Below, piece after piece: positions 23,832-37,165 of a DNA stretch of 64,000 nucleotides. The position numbers and the translations under genes were made by a program. Under the pieces are notes generated by a model. It worked only from the letters and a program-made list of their open reading frames with translations, had not been told where the DNA came from and ran no database searches. Source of the stretch: Aspergillus flavus (Eukaryota > Ascomycota > Eurotiomycetes > Eurotiales > Aspergillaceae); assembly GCF_009017415.1 (NCBI RefSeq), contig NC_092407.1, forward strand, positions 310,001 to 374,000. Reading direction: 5' to 3'. Every line of letters starts with the position of its first letter. Positions within the stretch are counted from its first letter, which is position 1.

Positions 23832-26257
23832 AGCTGGTGTGGGTTATTAGCGATTAATATTCCTGCAGAAGAAAAAATAATACTAATAAAAATAAAAATA
23901 AAAAATAAAAAAAGTGGTGATGGGGATGCGCGAGCGCGAAACAGGAAGCCGCTAGTATAATAAATATGGGGTTGGGTGAGTTTAGTTACTGGTTTTTAGT
24001 GGGCACGTACCTTGAAATTTTAACAATTCAAGTGGTCAAAGGGATTCCAAGTGGACATCAGAAAAGTTATAAAGTATGTCACGCCTGGGAGAATGTTATA
24101 GGCATCAAACGGAGTAATAAAATACAGGAGTATAAATAGGAGACAGTTCCTTGTTTGTCGTTTTTCAAATCTGAGATCAGATTGTCGAGCAAGTAAACAA
24201 TCAATAATAACGGTAGTAAGGTAATAGATTGGTATGTAATTTTTTTTGGGTTGTTTTGATCGATCGCGCCACGGATGGCCCGAGCTTTTGTCTTGCTTCG
24301 AGAAGAGAAAACGAAGGCTAAGTGCGTGGGCACAAGAGACTGTGGGCTGTGGGCACAGCAGCCAGAAAATCTGAAGGGTCCTGGCGTCTTTTTTTCATCC
24401 GCAGAGCAGCGGTCGCCCTTTTTAACCCTGCGCTCCCGGTCCACTCGCACACTAAAAATATGTACTAAACCGTCATTTGGTTAGCCTTGAATGGATTTAG
24501 CTTTTTCTTTTTCTTCTTCTACCACCGAACGTTTTTTGCTTTTTTTATCTTTTTTCTTTTTTTTCTTCTTATTTTCTTGCGGTTCCTTCACTCTCCCCTT
24601 TTATTATTTGATACACTTTCTGATGATCTCGAGGACTCATGACGCCATAGGCCATGACTCTTGTTGCAGCCACTACTTTATATTGCCTTACTAACGTTAC
24701 AAGTTACAACCTTTCTATCTTGTCCTACTTTCCGTTATTGATATATTTGATTCTCATTGTTTTCATCCACCCCCTCTTCTTGTGAAGAATATTATACGGG
24801 ATATCAAAAGTAATTATTGATTCTTCTTTCCTCGCCAGCGTCATCATCATGACCCAACTGGTGGCTCTCATCTGACCACTCGCCACCACGACCGTAAAGC
24901 GATTCATTGTGGACTAGGCCGTGATTGGGTCCCAATCCTGGTTTAGCCTTACCGCGCGTGATCCCGTCTGTCGGCTCAGGATTCTCCATACTAACTGAAG
25001 ACAGCTTTGAAGATATTGTTTATTTTCTGCTTTGGCCGTGTGTATCTTTCCCGTTCTCGTCGTTCGCGTCACTGTATTCCAAACAGGGCCTTCTAATGTT
25101 GTTGTCTCGGGATACTGTTGATCGCATCCTTTCCTTCTTCTCGCGTTCCTATGTTGTTGTTGTCGTTATCCTTATACTTTTCTCTCTGGTATCACCTCGA
25201 GTAAGTGTAAATGTCTGATGGAATCCTGTGCAAACTACCACGACGGTCGATGATGACAGAATGAGCCCAGAGATGTCGGGAGAGGATGAACACGGTAGGC
25301 AGAAACCTAGCAATGGTATCGCCGCTAGTGTCATCCTCTTGCTATTTACAGCAATACCGCATCCGTGACGGTGAAAATAACTTGATCTAATCTGATGGCC
25401 AATCAGTGTTGCTTTCCTACAATTCTTTGGTCCGAGATAGTCCCGGAAATCAATACACTATCGTAAACATGTCGAAAATATCGCAACCTGTTGCTACGAG
25501 TCCATATAGATTTTAAGTAGCCGGTATCTGGACTGAGGGAGTAAGCCTTGTTGTCGTGTCGACGAACCCCTGATGACAGGTCACGGGCAAGTGTCAGCCT
25601 TGGGCGGTGTGAGGCAGTACTGGCAGGTCGTGCAGCCATTCAGATGAAATGATCGACAGCTTGCACCAGAGCAGCACGTTTCAGAAAACTATCCGAGGCA
25701 TTTATTTTTTTTAGCCTGTATGTAACAGGTCAACGAGAGGGTTGTGTCGGTAGTTGACGAGTCCAGTCAACGATATGCAGTACTCGAATGCACGATGCTA
25801 ACTTGAGACTCCACAGGTCATATCCATAATGTGTATACTAGTACCTCTTATTACATACTCCGTACATACGTCTCCCTTACAGGGAAGATAAAGAGGACAA
25901 AAGGGAGAATGCCGGTGAACGACCGCCCACAACTGTCACACTGCCCCCTCAGGCGGGGAGCAAACAAACAAACAGGAGGGACGTCCGGTCCGCACATTGT
26001 TCCGTTCCGACCAACCTCCGGCCCGTCCAATCCAAATTTGGTCAATCAGTGAGATTGCGACTTACCACGAACATTACTCGCTCGCCATTCACCTGCGACG
26101 TTGTTGGGGATGCGCTTCGTTACCTACTGATGGCGAATTGAGCCATGCCATCTGCTCTTGCCATCTGGGCTAGCCTTTACTTGCCATACGCACCGACTAT
26201 TTAACTTTCGGACTTATCTCGTGCTCTCTTGACCTCCGTCTTGACTATATTTTCCTA
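23832..26257. other. Long intergenic region, divergent promoters
   Basis: 2.4 kb between NC2alpha (minus) and the RING protein (plus). It is rich in pyrimidine and A/T tracts (23870-23910, 24490-24600). Several frames of 60-120 codons have low-complexity or basic composition and no recognisable domain. Long 5' UTRs or non-coding transcripts are possible but not shown. Confidence 0.5.
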
Positions 26258-29200
26258 ATGGCTGCAACGGATCAGCCTTCGGGCTTGATGGATATTGCGA
26301 GGTAAGCAATACCGTTGCGGGCCGTCCTTTTACCCTTAAGATGCTTGGTGGCTCATTGTGTTACCGGTGAATTAGCTCTCTCACGCAGGATGAAATTCCA
26401 TTCAAGCTGCGATGCGCTATCTGCAACAAATTGGCTGTGAACGCGTTCCGGTTGCCTTGCTGCGATCAGGCTATCTGCGAAAGCTGTACGCGCTCCAGTC
26501 TCCTCTGCTATTCGTTGTTTTCCCATCATCATGACTCGCTCTTACAATCTGTTCTTAGGCCAAGCGTCACTGCCGGAGACCTGTCCTGTCTGCGCACATA
26601 CGCCTCTCTCCTCCGATTTATGCAAGCCGAATAAAGCTCTCAGGACGACTTTAAAGGCTTTCCTTCGTACCGAGGAAAAGAAGCGTGAAAAAGAGCGCCA
26701 GTCAGCAACTCCTGCGGCTACCAATGATGCGACCTCTGTGCAGGGAACTCCGGCCCAGCAAGAGACTCCCGCAGTTTCTGATATCCCGGAAACTAAGCAG
26801 GAAGAAGCCCTACCGGAAGTGGCACCCACTGTCGAAGCTCCATCAGAAGAGCCTCTAGTTGGTGGAGACCCGTCGGAGGCTGTCACCGAGCAAACTGATG
26901 GGAATCATGAAGTTCCCCTAGAATCCCAACCCCCGGGCGAGGTAATTTGCATCCCTCACAATTGCAAGAAAGGAGCGCAGATATTGACTTCATCGCCTCG
27001 ACAGGACGAACAGACCGAAACTGTGCCCGCAGATGGAACTGAAAACCCGGATGCGATGCAGCAAACCGGTTCTGGTGAAGGAGAAGATGCAGATGATGCC
27101 AAATTGGCTCAGGAGTCCGAACAGGACATGACCCAGGACCCGGGATCAGGCCAAATGCTCCCCAATGGGATGCCGTTCGGCATGGCTCCGGGGATGTTCC
27201 CCATGGGTTGGAATAACAACAACGGGGACTTCAATCCGATGTCTCAGTTTATGGGCAACGGAATGTTCAATCCTATGGGTATGTGTCTCACCTCGAGCAT
27301 AAGTTCTATAAGTTCTATAATAGGGAATTGCTAACAGTTTGGTTATAGGAATGGCCGGCATGATGGACCCGATGGTCGCGAATCAGGGTATGTTTGGAGG
27401 TTACGGGATGAACATGAATGGCATGAATTCGGGGATGAATTTCGACGCGGGTCAAGGGATGTATGGGGGATGGGACGGCTCACAAAACAATATGTGGAAT
27501 GGAGGCCAAGATAAATTCAATCCAAATGCTTTCGCAAATGGTATGGGCCCACAGTATGGGGTCCCCTCTGGATTTGGCGGATATAATATGTCTCAACCCA
27601 ACGGAGTTCATCCTCAAATGCAGCAACAACAATTCCCTAACCAAGATTTCCAATCCGGCTATTATGGTCCCGGGTATGGCCGGGGCAATTTCCGGGGCCG
27701 TGGTCGCGGATTTTACCCCGGTGGCCGTGGCCGCGGCGGCTTCACGGGGCCTATGCAAGCTAATTACCCTCCTAATGCTAACTACCCAGCGTTTAATTCC
27801 CCTAACTTCAATCAAGACATGTCATCCCAATTGCAGGAAGGCGTATCTGCAGAGATGTCGTCTGGAGACCCCAACGGCACTGAAGCGACAAATGCTAACG
27901 ATGAGAATGCCCCAGGCGGTGATTTGGATGGCACTAAAGACCCATCATTGAATGAGAATGCTGCTGATGTGGGCGACAATGGTGAAGCCAGTTCTGCAAA
28001 GGGCCCCACCATGGAAGATACTACTGGTCCCGAGGATTCGGGGCTACGTGGTATACCAACAATTGACAGTCTTGACCAGGCCAATGCCGCCCAAGGGATG
28101 CACAATGGGCCCATGATGCCGGGGCCAATGGGGCCAGGCTTTGGCCGAGGTTATATGCGTGGGCCATTTACGGGAGGCCGTGGGGGGCCTTTTGCTGGGC
28201 CACCCTTCATGCCCGGATCCGGCATGCCTGCACCTAGAGGACCTGGTGTCGAAGGCGCACCAGCTGCTCCCCGGGCGATGCGGGAAGGTCTTCCAAATAC
28301 TAGTGTTCTCCGGCAGCGGAACTTCCAGGGACCGGGACGAGGATCTGTCCTATCGGTGAGACCTTCGGACGCTTCGCAGAGGTAAGTCGCAGCTTTCATC
28401 ACCGACGGTCTGTACGTCTAGTCTAACATTTTGTCCAGCACGACCCCAGCACCTCAGGAAGACCACCGCCCGCGGTCGACTTCAAGGTCGAAGTCGCGAG
28501 CTCGGTCGGCATCGAGATCGAAAAGCCGATCTCGTTCCCGTGCGCGGTCCCAGTCCCCCGGTCGTCGTCACAATCGCCCACGCTCCGCAAGTATCGAAAA
28601 CGGCGCTGAAGACTCCGAGCGCAGACGTGAGCGGCCAAGAAGGCCCCGTCGCGAGGACAAATACGACGAACAGTCTCAAGCGGAAGATGAGCACCGCACT
28701 CGTTCACCTTCTGTCGATTCCCGCCGGTCATCACGGCGGGACAGGGAGCGAGACAGGAGAAGCGGCCGTCGATCGCATCGCTCGCACCGCCACCGCAGCC
28801 AGAGTCCCAGTCGCAATGGAGACTCTCGCGGTGCCGACCGTCTCGCATTGATCCCGGAAGAAAAAGACCCCGGCTCTCGAAGCAGGACACCCGTCATTAG
28901 CGAGGCCCAGGAGAGCTCCAGCAGGACCTACCGATCCGGCAAAGACCGCACCAGTCGTCGCGACGACGAACGGGAGAGAGATCGAGACTCTCGACGCCGG
29001 GATCGTGAAAGAGATCGCGATCGCGATCATTACCGGGAAAAGGAAAGAGACAGAGACCGTGAGAGGGATCGTGACAGGGAAAGAGATAGAGACAGGGCCC
29101 GCGATCGCCACCGCGACCGTGACCGCGACCGTGACCGTGATAGGAAACGGTCTCGTCGCGACCGAACTGAATCTCCCGTTGACAGTGACTACTCATCGCG

Positions 29201-29549
29201 ACACCATTCCCGGCGTATCAAACGAAGCCGTGAAGACGAGATCCGTGATAAAGACCGGACAAGAGACAAACCCCCTTCATCATCAACCAAGACTTCCGAA
29301 CCGGAGAAAGACCCTCACACGTTAGAGCGTGAGGCCCGCAACCGCGAGCGCTTGTTGAAAGAGCAGCAACGGCGCGAAGCGATGCATGCAGACCGTGATG
29401 TCGGTAAACCCAGCCGTCGGCGCGACAGTCGTCAGGAGCGAACGGCGGCCGGCGGCCGACGCCTCACTTACAAATATGAAGATGACGAGAGCGACGCCGC
29501 TCGCGCGGCACGAGTAGAAAAAGAACGAGAAGCCAGTCGATGGGCATAA
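26258..29549 (+). CDS. RING-type zinc-finger protein with RGG and SR/RD-rich tail
   Basis: Five exons, 26258-26301, 26376-26485, 26559-27278, 27349-28381 and 28439-29549, give 1005 residues in phase. Splicing rebuilds an N-terminal RING-like finger with Cys at 28, 31, 43/44, 49, 52, 60 and 63 (LRCAIC...CCDQAICESC...ETCPVC). It resembles the RING of RBBP6/Mpe1, the ubiquitin-ligase-like subunit of the pre-mRNA 3'-end machinery, but I see no DWNN ubiquitin-like domain or zinc knuckle. After an acidic linker come Met/Gly/Asn-rich repeats (GMFGGYGMNMNGMNSGMN), an RGG box (GRGRGFYPGGRGRGGF), and a C-terminal third of Arg-Ser and Arg-Asp/Glu repeats like splicing-factor tails. A nuclear role in RNA processing with E3 activity is an inference. 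Confidence 0.85.
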
Positions 29550-30373
29550 AATCCTTCACATCTTTCTCATACTCCCCACCCACCTTTTGAGCCATATGAC
29601 TTTCACTTCTCCCTCACCATATCTTCCCTGTCTTACAACAAAAGAGCATATAGAGCGTTTCAGGTATCTTTCATGGGTTTGGGGTGTTGTTCTTGCATGA
29701 AGGAGAGCGGGCATACTTAGTTCAGGGATGTTGCTGTTGTTTTGTTGACTTTGCGGTGGAGTTGATGAGTATCTACGCTTTCGTTCTTTGTAGATATACC
29801 TCTTGAGGATCCCTGATAAGATGAAATAGTGACACATATGGCAATCTATAAAATCTAGATATCTTGCGTCTGAGCTTATTGGGGAAGTTAGTCCAACATA
29901 TACTTGAGTAGATCGTCGCTGTGTTAACCTTGATATATATATTTCCCGGCATATAGTTACTACCCACCCACGTGATATATGCAACGCTGCACATCGTTCG
30001 ATGAGCTACTGCTTATCAAGCCTCTATTCGCTCCATTCCCTTCGCTGAACTGTTCCGAGTTTGAAGTGACATCTCCATTCTCTACATACGATTGAGCTGA
30101 AGATATCGTCAGGGAAACATATATATTTATCATAACCGATTAACCGCACATATCGTCAACTTCTATCATTTCCGCTCAAGAAAACCAGGTAGAACAAGAA
30201 ACAAAGAAGCAAAAATGGTATTTGCATTGACATTGCAATCATGCTGTCAGTCATAATGAAAGGCATATAACACGATATCGATGGCTATGGACAAAACGAG
30301 AGACGGGTCTTTTGTAAAGGAATCATTCAAGAAGAATACAATTATTAGAGATACCAAGCCAGAGACGGGTTGA
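29550..30373. other. Convergent 3' flanks
   Basis: Between the RING/SR gene and the coronin gene on the other strand. No supportable gene. Frames here have no motifs. Confidence 0.5.
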
Positions 30374-32705
30374 TTAGCTCAGCCTGGCCTCGAGAGCCAC
30401 GATCTTCTCGTTCAGGCTTTGTATCTGTTTCTCTTGGTTGGTCTCGAGGGATTCAATCGTCTTGGTCAGACTCTCGATCTGCTGCTTCTGTTCGTGGACT
30501 TCATTCAATAGGGGGCCGACCATGTGGGTAAGCTTTTGGATTTCGCCATGGAGGGCGCTAGCGGCCGTATTGGTGAACTCGGGAATATTGAATCCGGAAG
30601 ATGTATCGACCGGGGTGCTGGCAGCAGGGGAGCGATCATTATTCTGGGCCTGTTATTGTGGTTAGTTATACTGTGGCAATTGGTTCAACCCTTGGATGAT
30701 GCTTACTGGAACAGGGGTTGACGGTTTGGAAGCCGTTTGTGACTTGCTCTCCTCCCTTTGGTGCCATGCGCTTGTCTTGACTGGCGAGGCAGACTCTACG
30801 GTACGAGCTTCCCGCTCGACGGGCTTAGGTGCCTCGTCAAAACTGGACTCCTCAACTGCGGGCTCCGCGTCTTCCTCGTCGGCAAACTTGTTCACCATTG
30901 CAGCCATGGAAGCGCCCTGCTCCTTCATGGACGGGGCAGGCTTATGTACAGGAGTTGGTTCGGGCTCGGGCGCCTTCTTCACCGGAGTCGGCTCTGCGGG
31001 CTTGGGCGCAGGTTCTGCCTGAGCTGCAGGGGCACCCAAGGTCTCAGTAGGCTTGTCTTGTACACCGGTAATCTCCTTCAGACCCTCTCCTTCATACAAA
31101 CTAGCCATGGAAATCTTCGGCGGGATGGCTTCTTTGCCAGCGAACCATTCGGATGGGCTCATGGCGGGTGTCAAGCCGACTGTGGGTGGATAAATATCAT
31201 CCTGGAAGGTCTCGGCACGGCGAGGAACGATAAAAGAGATCGGTTCAATGTAGGTATCTCCGACGGTCTTGAAGGCGCGGGCTACCTCATTCTCGTGCAT
31301 GTTAACACCACGCTTCGGCATGAAAGCAATGCCACGCTGAGGATCGGCCGACTTGTATTCGGCAAGATATTCGAACTTATCATTCTCCAATTCGAAATAA
31401 CGAATGTTACCGTCACTAAATGGTGTTAGATCACTTTTGAAATGTACCACAAGTCTCACTCACCCTCTGCCAGCCAAATACAGGCACTGGGTGCCATCGT
31501 CCCAGAAGGGCATGCAGACGCCAGAGATGGAATCAAGGACCTTGAATCCATTAATGGGCTCCGCAGGAGCGCGCATGTCCCACAATGCGAGCTGGCGGTC
31601 GCTCATCCTGGAGAAACCGGTGGTCGCGATCCGGTCATGTTCTCCAAGCCACACGACACGGCTGTTCTTTGCACCCGAGTGTCCCTGGACCTCATGCGCG
31701 GGACGTTCCTGACGTGCATCCCAGATGCGAAGCTTCTTGTCACGGGAGGTGGTGACCAGAAGGGAGCCATTGGCACTCCAGGACTGTGAATAAACCATAT
31801 CGCCCACATTCAACGTGAGCTTGGCAGCACCGGCCTCGATATCCCAAATCTTAACAGTGAAGTCGCCGGAAGACGTAGCCAAAACATTTTCCGCCGCAGG
31901 GTTGAAGAGCACATGCCCGATTTTCCTGTAATGTTGTTAACCGTTTACTGTGCCTAAAGTACACGCAGTGGTGAGTAACTGACTTCGGGTGACCGCTCAG
32001 CTTTCCGACAGGCGCAATATCCTGAACATGATCGAGGTCGACATCGGGGCGGAGGGTGAAGTTTTCGGGTACGCGCCACAGGAGGGCCTAGGTAGTGTTA
32101 TTTAGCATTGAGATTGGAACCCTCGGATTAGTCTCGGATTGTACCTTGCCGTCATCGGAACCGGATGCAATCAGGTCATCGTTAAAAGGGTTCCTAGGTG
32201 TGTTGGCTTTCTGGATTGGCTTGAATATGAAGTGACCGCTGCTCACCAGTCGGTATCCAAGACTGCTGCAGTATGACCGCGGAACAGAGGAATTTTCTCA
32301 GGCAATTTGCCTCGCTCTTCCAGGGGAATGACGGCAAAAGCACCACCTCCACCAGCTGCCCAGTTTACAGACAGGTACTTGGGGTTGACCTGGACTAGTC
32401 GTTAGTTCATAAGGCGCGGGTCAGGGGGGTGGTCGGCGTGGAACGGAGGCGGGCGAACCTTGACGAGATTGCTGTCCCAGGCATTTGCGGACACGCGGAG
32501 GTTGTCATAACATTGCTCCTATAGGCGTTGTCAATGGGGTATTGGTATTGCGATGCCGAGAAATTTGCTGGGTACCTTTCTTGTGTTCCGCCCGAAGACG
32601 TGTCCTAAAATGATACCTGTCAGATTGCGGGCAACATCAAAAAGAGGGGAGGGAATGTAATGGCATCTCACGGTATTTAGAGGAACGGACGAAACGACCA
32701 GACAT
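30374..32705 (-). CDS. Coronin, WD40 actin-binding protein
   Basis: Nine exons close in phase: 32672-32705, 32576-32604, 32459-32518, 32247-32389, 32145-32193, 31984-32087, 31464-31925, 30707-31415 and 30374-30649, for 621 residues. The start MSGRFVRSSKYRHVFG is the conserved coronin N-terminus. WD40 blades follow (FRGHTAAVLDTDWNPFNDD, LIASGSDDGKALLWRVPE, VLATSSGDFTVKIWD, LLVTTSRDKKLRIWDAR), then the coronin-specific ISFIVPRRAETFQDDIYPP block. A Pro/Ala/Glu-rich unique region comes next. It ends in a coiled coil (EQKQQIESLTKTIESLETNQ and on to LEARLS). Coronins bind F-actin and the Arp2/3 complex at cortical patches. In yeast the C-terminal coiled coil oligomerises the protein. The many tiny 5' exons are typical of the gene in filamentous fungi. 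Confidence 0.93.
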
Positions 32706-33560
32706 CACGCTGTCACAGATTGAGACACGACAAGAACCGTGATCACGACAAAGGAAAAAAGCAAAACCGAACAGGAGGAGAGGAGCAATTGGAAGGGCAA
32801 CTATGAAACAGGGAAGCTGTCGGTCTGGGAAAGTCGACGCCGTCCACTCTTAGTCTGAAAGTAGGTCTTCGGTGGGACGACCCGCACGCGGGAGATGGAT
32901 TCACTGGGTGACGGTTGCAGGCAATGGGGATCCACGCAATTTAATGATCAACATCAGAGTCAATAGTCGTTCAATTGTTGAGAGCCGATAATCCGATTGC
33001 ATTTGGCATGGAAGTGAAAAATTGATCTCAACCCGGACATCTCGTGACGCTGGTATACTCACGGTATAATACCGTGGTAACGCTAGGTTTCTTATGGCAT
33101 ACACGATTAGTTGTACACGGAGGAGGGTAAGGTATCAAATGGATACGATACGCCTAGCCTTCATTGGGACTATTGCCTCCCCGCCGCAAAGTGGCTGAGT
33201 CAGCGCCACCCAGATGCCCCGATTTGTTCAATTTGTTTACCGCCTTGCGTTACTCCAGAAACCGGCGCTTGGATGGTAAACGACAAGCCAAACTTCCAAA
33301 CCAAACTCAACATCCAAAAGAGTCCCCGGCGACTTGACGACCCTCGCGCTACTTGCCATGCGGGACCCCTCCTCACTGCAATTTGTCGACAATTGATGGT
33401 GATTCGCTCTTCCCCGCTTTGACTTCTCTCGTCTGTTTGTATAGCTTGCAGTGTGTTTTTCTTTGCGTTCTAGACAGTGGCTCCGAAAGCTCCTGCCTTT
33501 ATCTCTCCGCTCTATTTGAGTATCCTCTTACCGGTACCAGCAATTGTTTGTTTTTCGTAC
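32706..33560. other. Divergent promoters of coronin and kinesin-14
   Basis: 0.86 kb intergenic region with pyrimidine-rich tracts before the kinesin start. No gene is supportable. Confidence 0.5.
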
Positions 33561-36516
33561 ATGATGGATAATGAGAACTTGGTAATGATGCCCGACATGA
33601 TAAACATGAGTCTCCGACATGACTGACACACTCCCAGTCGCAATCCCGAGCCCCTGCCCGCACACGCATACCCGCCGCTGGGCTCAGAGAAATGAGCTCG
33701 GCTAATACTAATTCGCGGTCAGGCATCTTGCCGCCTGGCTCAATTGCTAAAACTTCGTCGCGTAAGTCAGATAACAAGCAGGGTTAGCAGGACTGTAGCG
33801 CTCACAAGGACAGAACCGACTCGTCCGAGGAGTACCACACAAGGCGCCGAGACTACCAGAGCTAGAGCAACGTCCACGACCTTGTCCGGGAAACCTCTTG
33901 GTCGTGCGAATTCTCATGCAACGACTACCTTGACTAGATCCGCTTCCACTACCTCACGAACTACCAAAGCATCCCCCGCCACCGGATCTAGTACGCGACC
34001 CCACTCAGCATTATCACGCCCTCAGACTTCGCTAGCCAGCGCCCGAAGGCCCAATGGTCATACAATTGCCCGGCCAGCAACATCGTTGGATACCCATCAT
34101 GAGGAAGACTCAAGCATTTTGGGGAAGAGAAAGGGTAGGCGACAATTTCACTTTGATTCCCCTGATTTCGCAATTCTCGCAAACCCGTCATTATCAGCAA
34201 GCATACATGCACATGTCCCACAAGGTCGGTCGGGAGCTCAGCGGTATTCTTCTCAAGAATATGAAGGGCCCGTGCGACCTGATTACCGTGAGATATCCAT
34301 AAGCAGCGCTTTAGATCTGTCAGCCACGGGCCCTCTTCCCACCAGGACGCTGGACCCAAAGACTTCTCCCATGCATAGGACGTTCGTGCCCCTTGGATTA
34401 AATACACCTACTACTCCCACCCCTTCGTACAAGCCCCTATCACCATCTAAACATTCCTCAAAGAGGAAACCTCCTCCTGTGCCTCAGTTTCTCACGAAAG
34501 ATTCCATGATCACCTCTTTTAACTGCTCTACAGGTGCCGAATGGGACCAGGAAACACGCGAGAAGACGATGGAAGAGTTCTTCAACGCCTTTGTCTCTCG
34601 AGTAAGTCAGGCTGGCCAAGAGAGTTTCGGGCTCAAAGAAACCGTGGAGCTGTACAAATCAAGAGGTAATCATCCAGGATCCACCAATAGGCTGTAAAGG
34701 TGCTCATATCGTTCGATTTGCAGTAAACGAGCTCGAACAGTCGCGAAAAGATCTCACCGAGGCAAACCTGGCCTTGCGCGTCGAACTCGAATCAATGAAG
34801 GCTCGCATAGGAACAGCGGAAGGCGCTTTACACGATGCCCAGAGAGAACATGAGCTCGCGATGGATGAGTTCAGTTCGCGCCAACGGCTCGAAGTTGAGA
34901 CCGTAAGAGCTGATAGCAAGAAGAAACTAGAGACCATAGTTGCGCAGCATGAAGACCAGCTCTGCGAATTGAAACGGCGATTCGAACGTGAATTGGACGA
35001 CGAAAAGGCCTCGCGACTTCGTGAGATCAACCAACTTACATCGCAGACCGCCTTGGATACACAACGTTCCCAGATTGAGCTAGACAGGAAAGATCGGGAA
35101 ATCGCCTCGCTCCAGAACGACGTGCAAGCCCTACAACAAGAAATTGAGCGAGAGCGCAAGAGCACCCAAGGTCTCCGGCAGAACCTGGACACAGCCAGTA
35201 GCAATAGCGTGACGCTAGAGTCGTCGATTCGTGCGCTCAAGGCTCGAATTGAATTCCTGGAGTCCGGCCGTGAGGAGCAATCTCAAGCATTTGAGCGGTT
35301 GAATCAACAGATGATGGATGCCCTGGCCGAGACCAACGCCACCAAGGACAAGTTGCGGAAAGAGGAGACCCTCCGAAGAAAACTACACAACCAGGTTCAG
35401 GAGCTCAAGGGCAACATCCGGGTCTTTTGCCGTGTTCGACCGTCTTTAGAGACTGAGCCGCAGACGGGCATCGCTCAGATTCAATACCCCGATGCATCTG
35501 AAGAGTGCAAGGAGATCAATGTTTTGGGACTGGAAGAGAAGAGCAGCCTGGGCGCCGTTACCAAGAAGAACAACAACTTCGCCTTTGATCGGGTATTCGG
35601 GCCGTCAACCCAGAATGCGGAGGTATTCGATGAGATCAGTCAGCTTGTCCAAAGTGCGCTCGATGGCTACAACGTGTGCATTTTCTGCTATGGACAGACC
35701 GGTAGCGGTAAGACCTACACTATGTCTTCGTTGGATGGCATGATTCCACGGGCTGTACACCAAATCTACGAGACTGCCACTAGCCTCAAAGAAAAGGGTT
35801 GGAGGTATACTATGGAAGGAAACTTCGTGGAGGTGTACAATGAAAATCTGAACGATCTTTTGGGCAAGGCGGAAGAGCTGGACAAGAAGAAGCACGAAAT
35901 CCGGCACGACATGCAACGCGGCAAGACGATCATTACAGATGTTACCACTGTGCGCTTGGATTCGCCCGAGATGGTCGAAAATATCCTTAAACGTGCCGCA
36001 GCCAATCGTTCGGTGGCTGCTACAAAGGCCAACGAGAGATCATCGCGGTCTCACTCCGTCTTCATCCTGAAGCTCATCGGCGAGAATGACATTACCGGCG
36101 AGCGCAGTGAGGGAACGCTCAATCTGGTGGACTTGGCCGGTAGTGAGCGACTGAGCCACAGCGGTGCAACCGGTGAGCGACTGCGGGAGACGCAGAATAT
36201 CAACCGTAGTCTGAGCTGCTTGGGCGATGTGATTGCCGCATTAGGTCAAGGCAAGGACGGCGGGCACATTCCCTATCGCAATAGCAAGGTAAGTTCCCCT
36301 GACTTTTCCGGTGAGAATCAAGGTACTAACAAGCTGCAGCTTACCTACCTCCTCCAATTCTCCCTGGGAGGAAACTCGAAGACGCTCATGTTTGTCATGG
36401 TGAGTCCACTGCAGGCACATCTGGCCGAGACCTTGACCAGTCTCAAGTTCGCCACAAAGGTGCACAATACCCACATTGGGACAGCTAAGCGACAGGCGCG
36501 TGTTCGTGATTGTTAA
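33561..36516 (+). CDS. klpA: Kinesin-14 (C-terminal motor, KlpA/Kar3 family)
   Basis: Five exons, 33561-33581, 33638-33761, 33799-34665, 34724-36288 and 36340-36516, give 917 residues. The N-terminal 330 residues are Ser/Thr/Arg/Pro rich and basic, as in microtubule-binding tails. A coiled coil (about 340-565) leads into the C-terminal motor, starting with the kinesin-14 neck GNIRVFCRVRPS (567). The motor holds the P-loop GQTGSGKT (about 661-668), switch I NERSSRSH (about 773) and switch II DLAGSERL (about 806). Motor at the C-terminus preceded by this neck marks a minus-end-directed kinesin-14, which acts at the spindle. The symbol follows the A. nidulans KlpA gene by family likeness. Two ATG codons lie in tandem at 33561/33564. 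The second intron is only 37 bases and is needed to restore frame, so that junction is the least certain. Confidence 0.88.
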
Positions 36517-36752
36517 TGATACCTTGGATGGCGATTGGCGTTAGATATCCCTGCCTTTAAGCCGGTGTTTGGAGTTCATCGTTGAAGATACACCCCTTTT
36601 CTGGTTCTTTTAGGAATACTGTTTCATGTACGGACTTGTTTAGCTCTCTTAATCTTAAACTTCTTTCTACTGTGACTTTATCTCAGCATGCACATCTCGA
36701 GATCCCATAGCCAGAATTAGACTGCGGCAACATCCTCAATGATGTGGCTACT

Positions 36753-37165
36753 CTACAGAGAGCTATCTCAAGATTCTAGAAGATGATCTCTACTCTATCT
36801 GGGAACCTGGTCTAGTATTTATACATGACAACGCTCCTATATATACAGCCAACATGGTTAAACGTTGGTTCCAGGATATAGGGATTTCTACTGTCGATTG
36901 GCCGCCTTACTCGCCTGATCTTAACTCTATTGAATATACCTGGTCAAAGCTGAAAGAAATGACATATCAGCTTGACCCTGAGATGGTGATATATAAAGGA
37001 ACTGAAGAAGCTTCAAAAGCACATTTTAGCGCTTCAATAGAGCGTGCGTGGAATGAGATATCTGAGGAGTTTTTTACTAGGTTGGTGGAGTCTATGCCTA
37101 GGCCGCGAGGCGTGTTGAGGAAGTTATTGAGGCAAAGGGCTGGTATACCAGATATCAGTCAGTGA
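36753..37165 (+). mobile_element. Truncated Tc1/mariner-type transposase
   Basis: One frame reads ILEDDLYSIWEPGLVFIHDN APIYTA, then VDWPPYSPDLNSIEYTWSKL. These are the second (HDNAP) and third (DLNSIEYTW) catalytic blocks of a DDE transposase of the Tc1/mariner superfamily. The N-terminal DNA-binding half and the first catalytic Asp are absent. Upstream stops close the frame near 36747. I could not find clear terminal inverted repeats. It sits between the conserved kinesin gene and the PKS cluster, so it marks the edge of the accessory region. Confidence 0.8.

Noticed and set aside
28423..28890. 155-codon minus-strand frame
   Set aside because: It is antisense to the SR/RD-rich exon; open only because of the repetitive codons.
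33561..33761. Kinesin starting at TTG 33744 without upstream exons
   Set aside because: Two upstream exons with an ATG, a normal intron and protein-like sequence (QSRAPARTRIPAAGLREM) give a better start.
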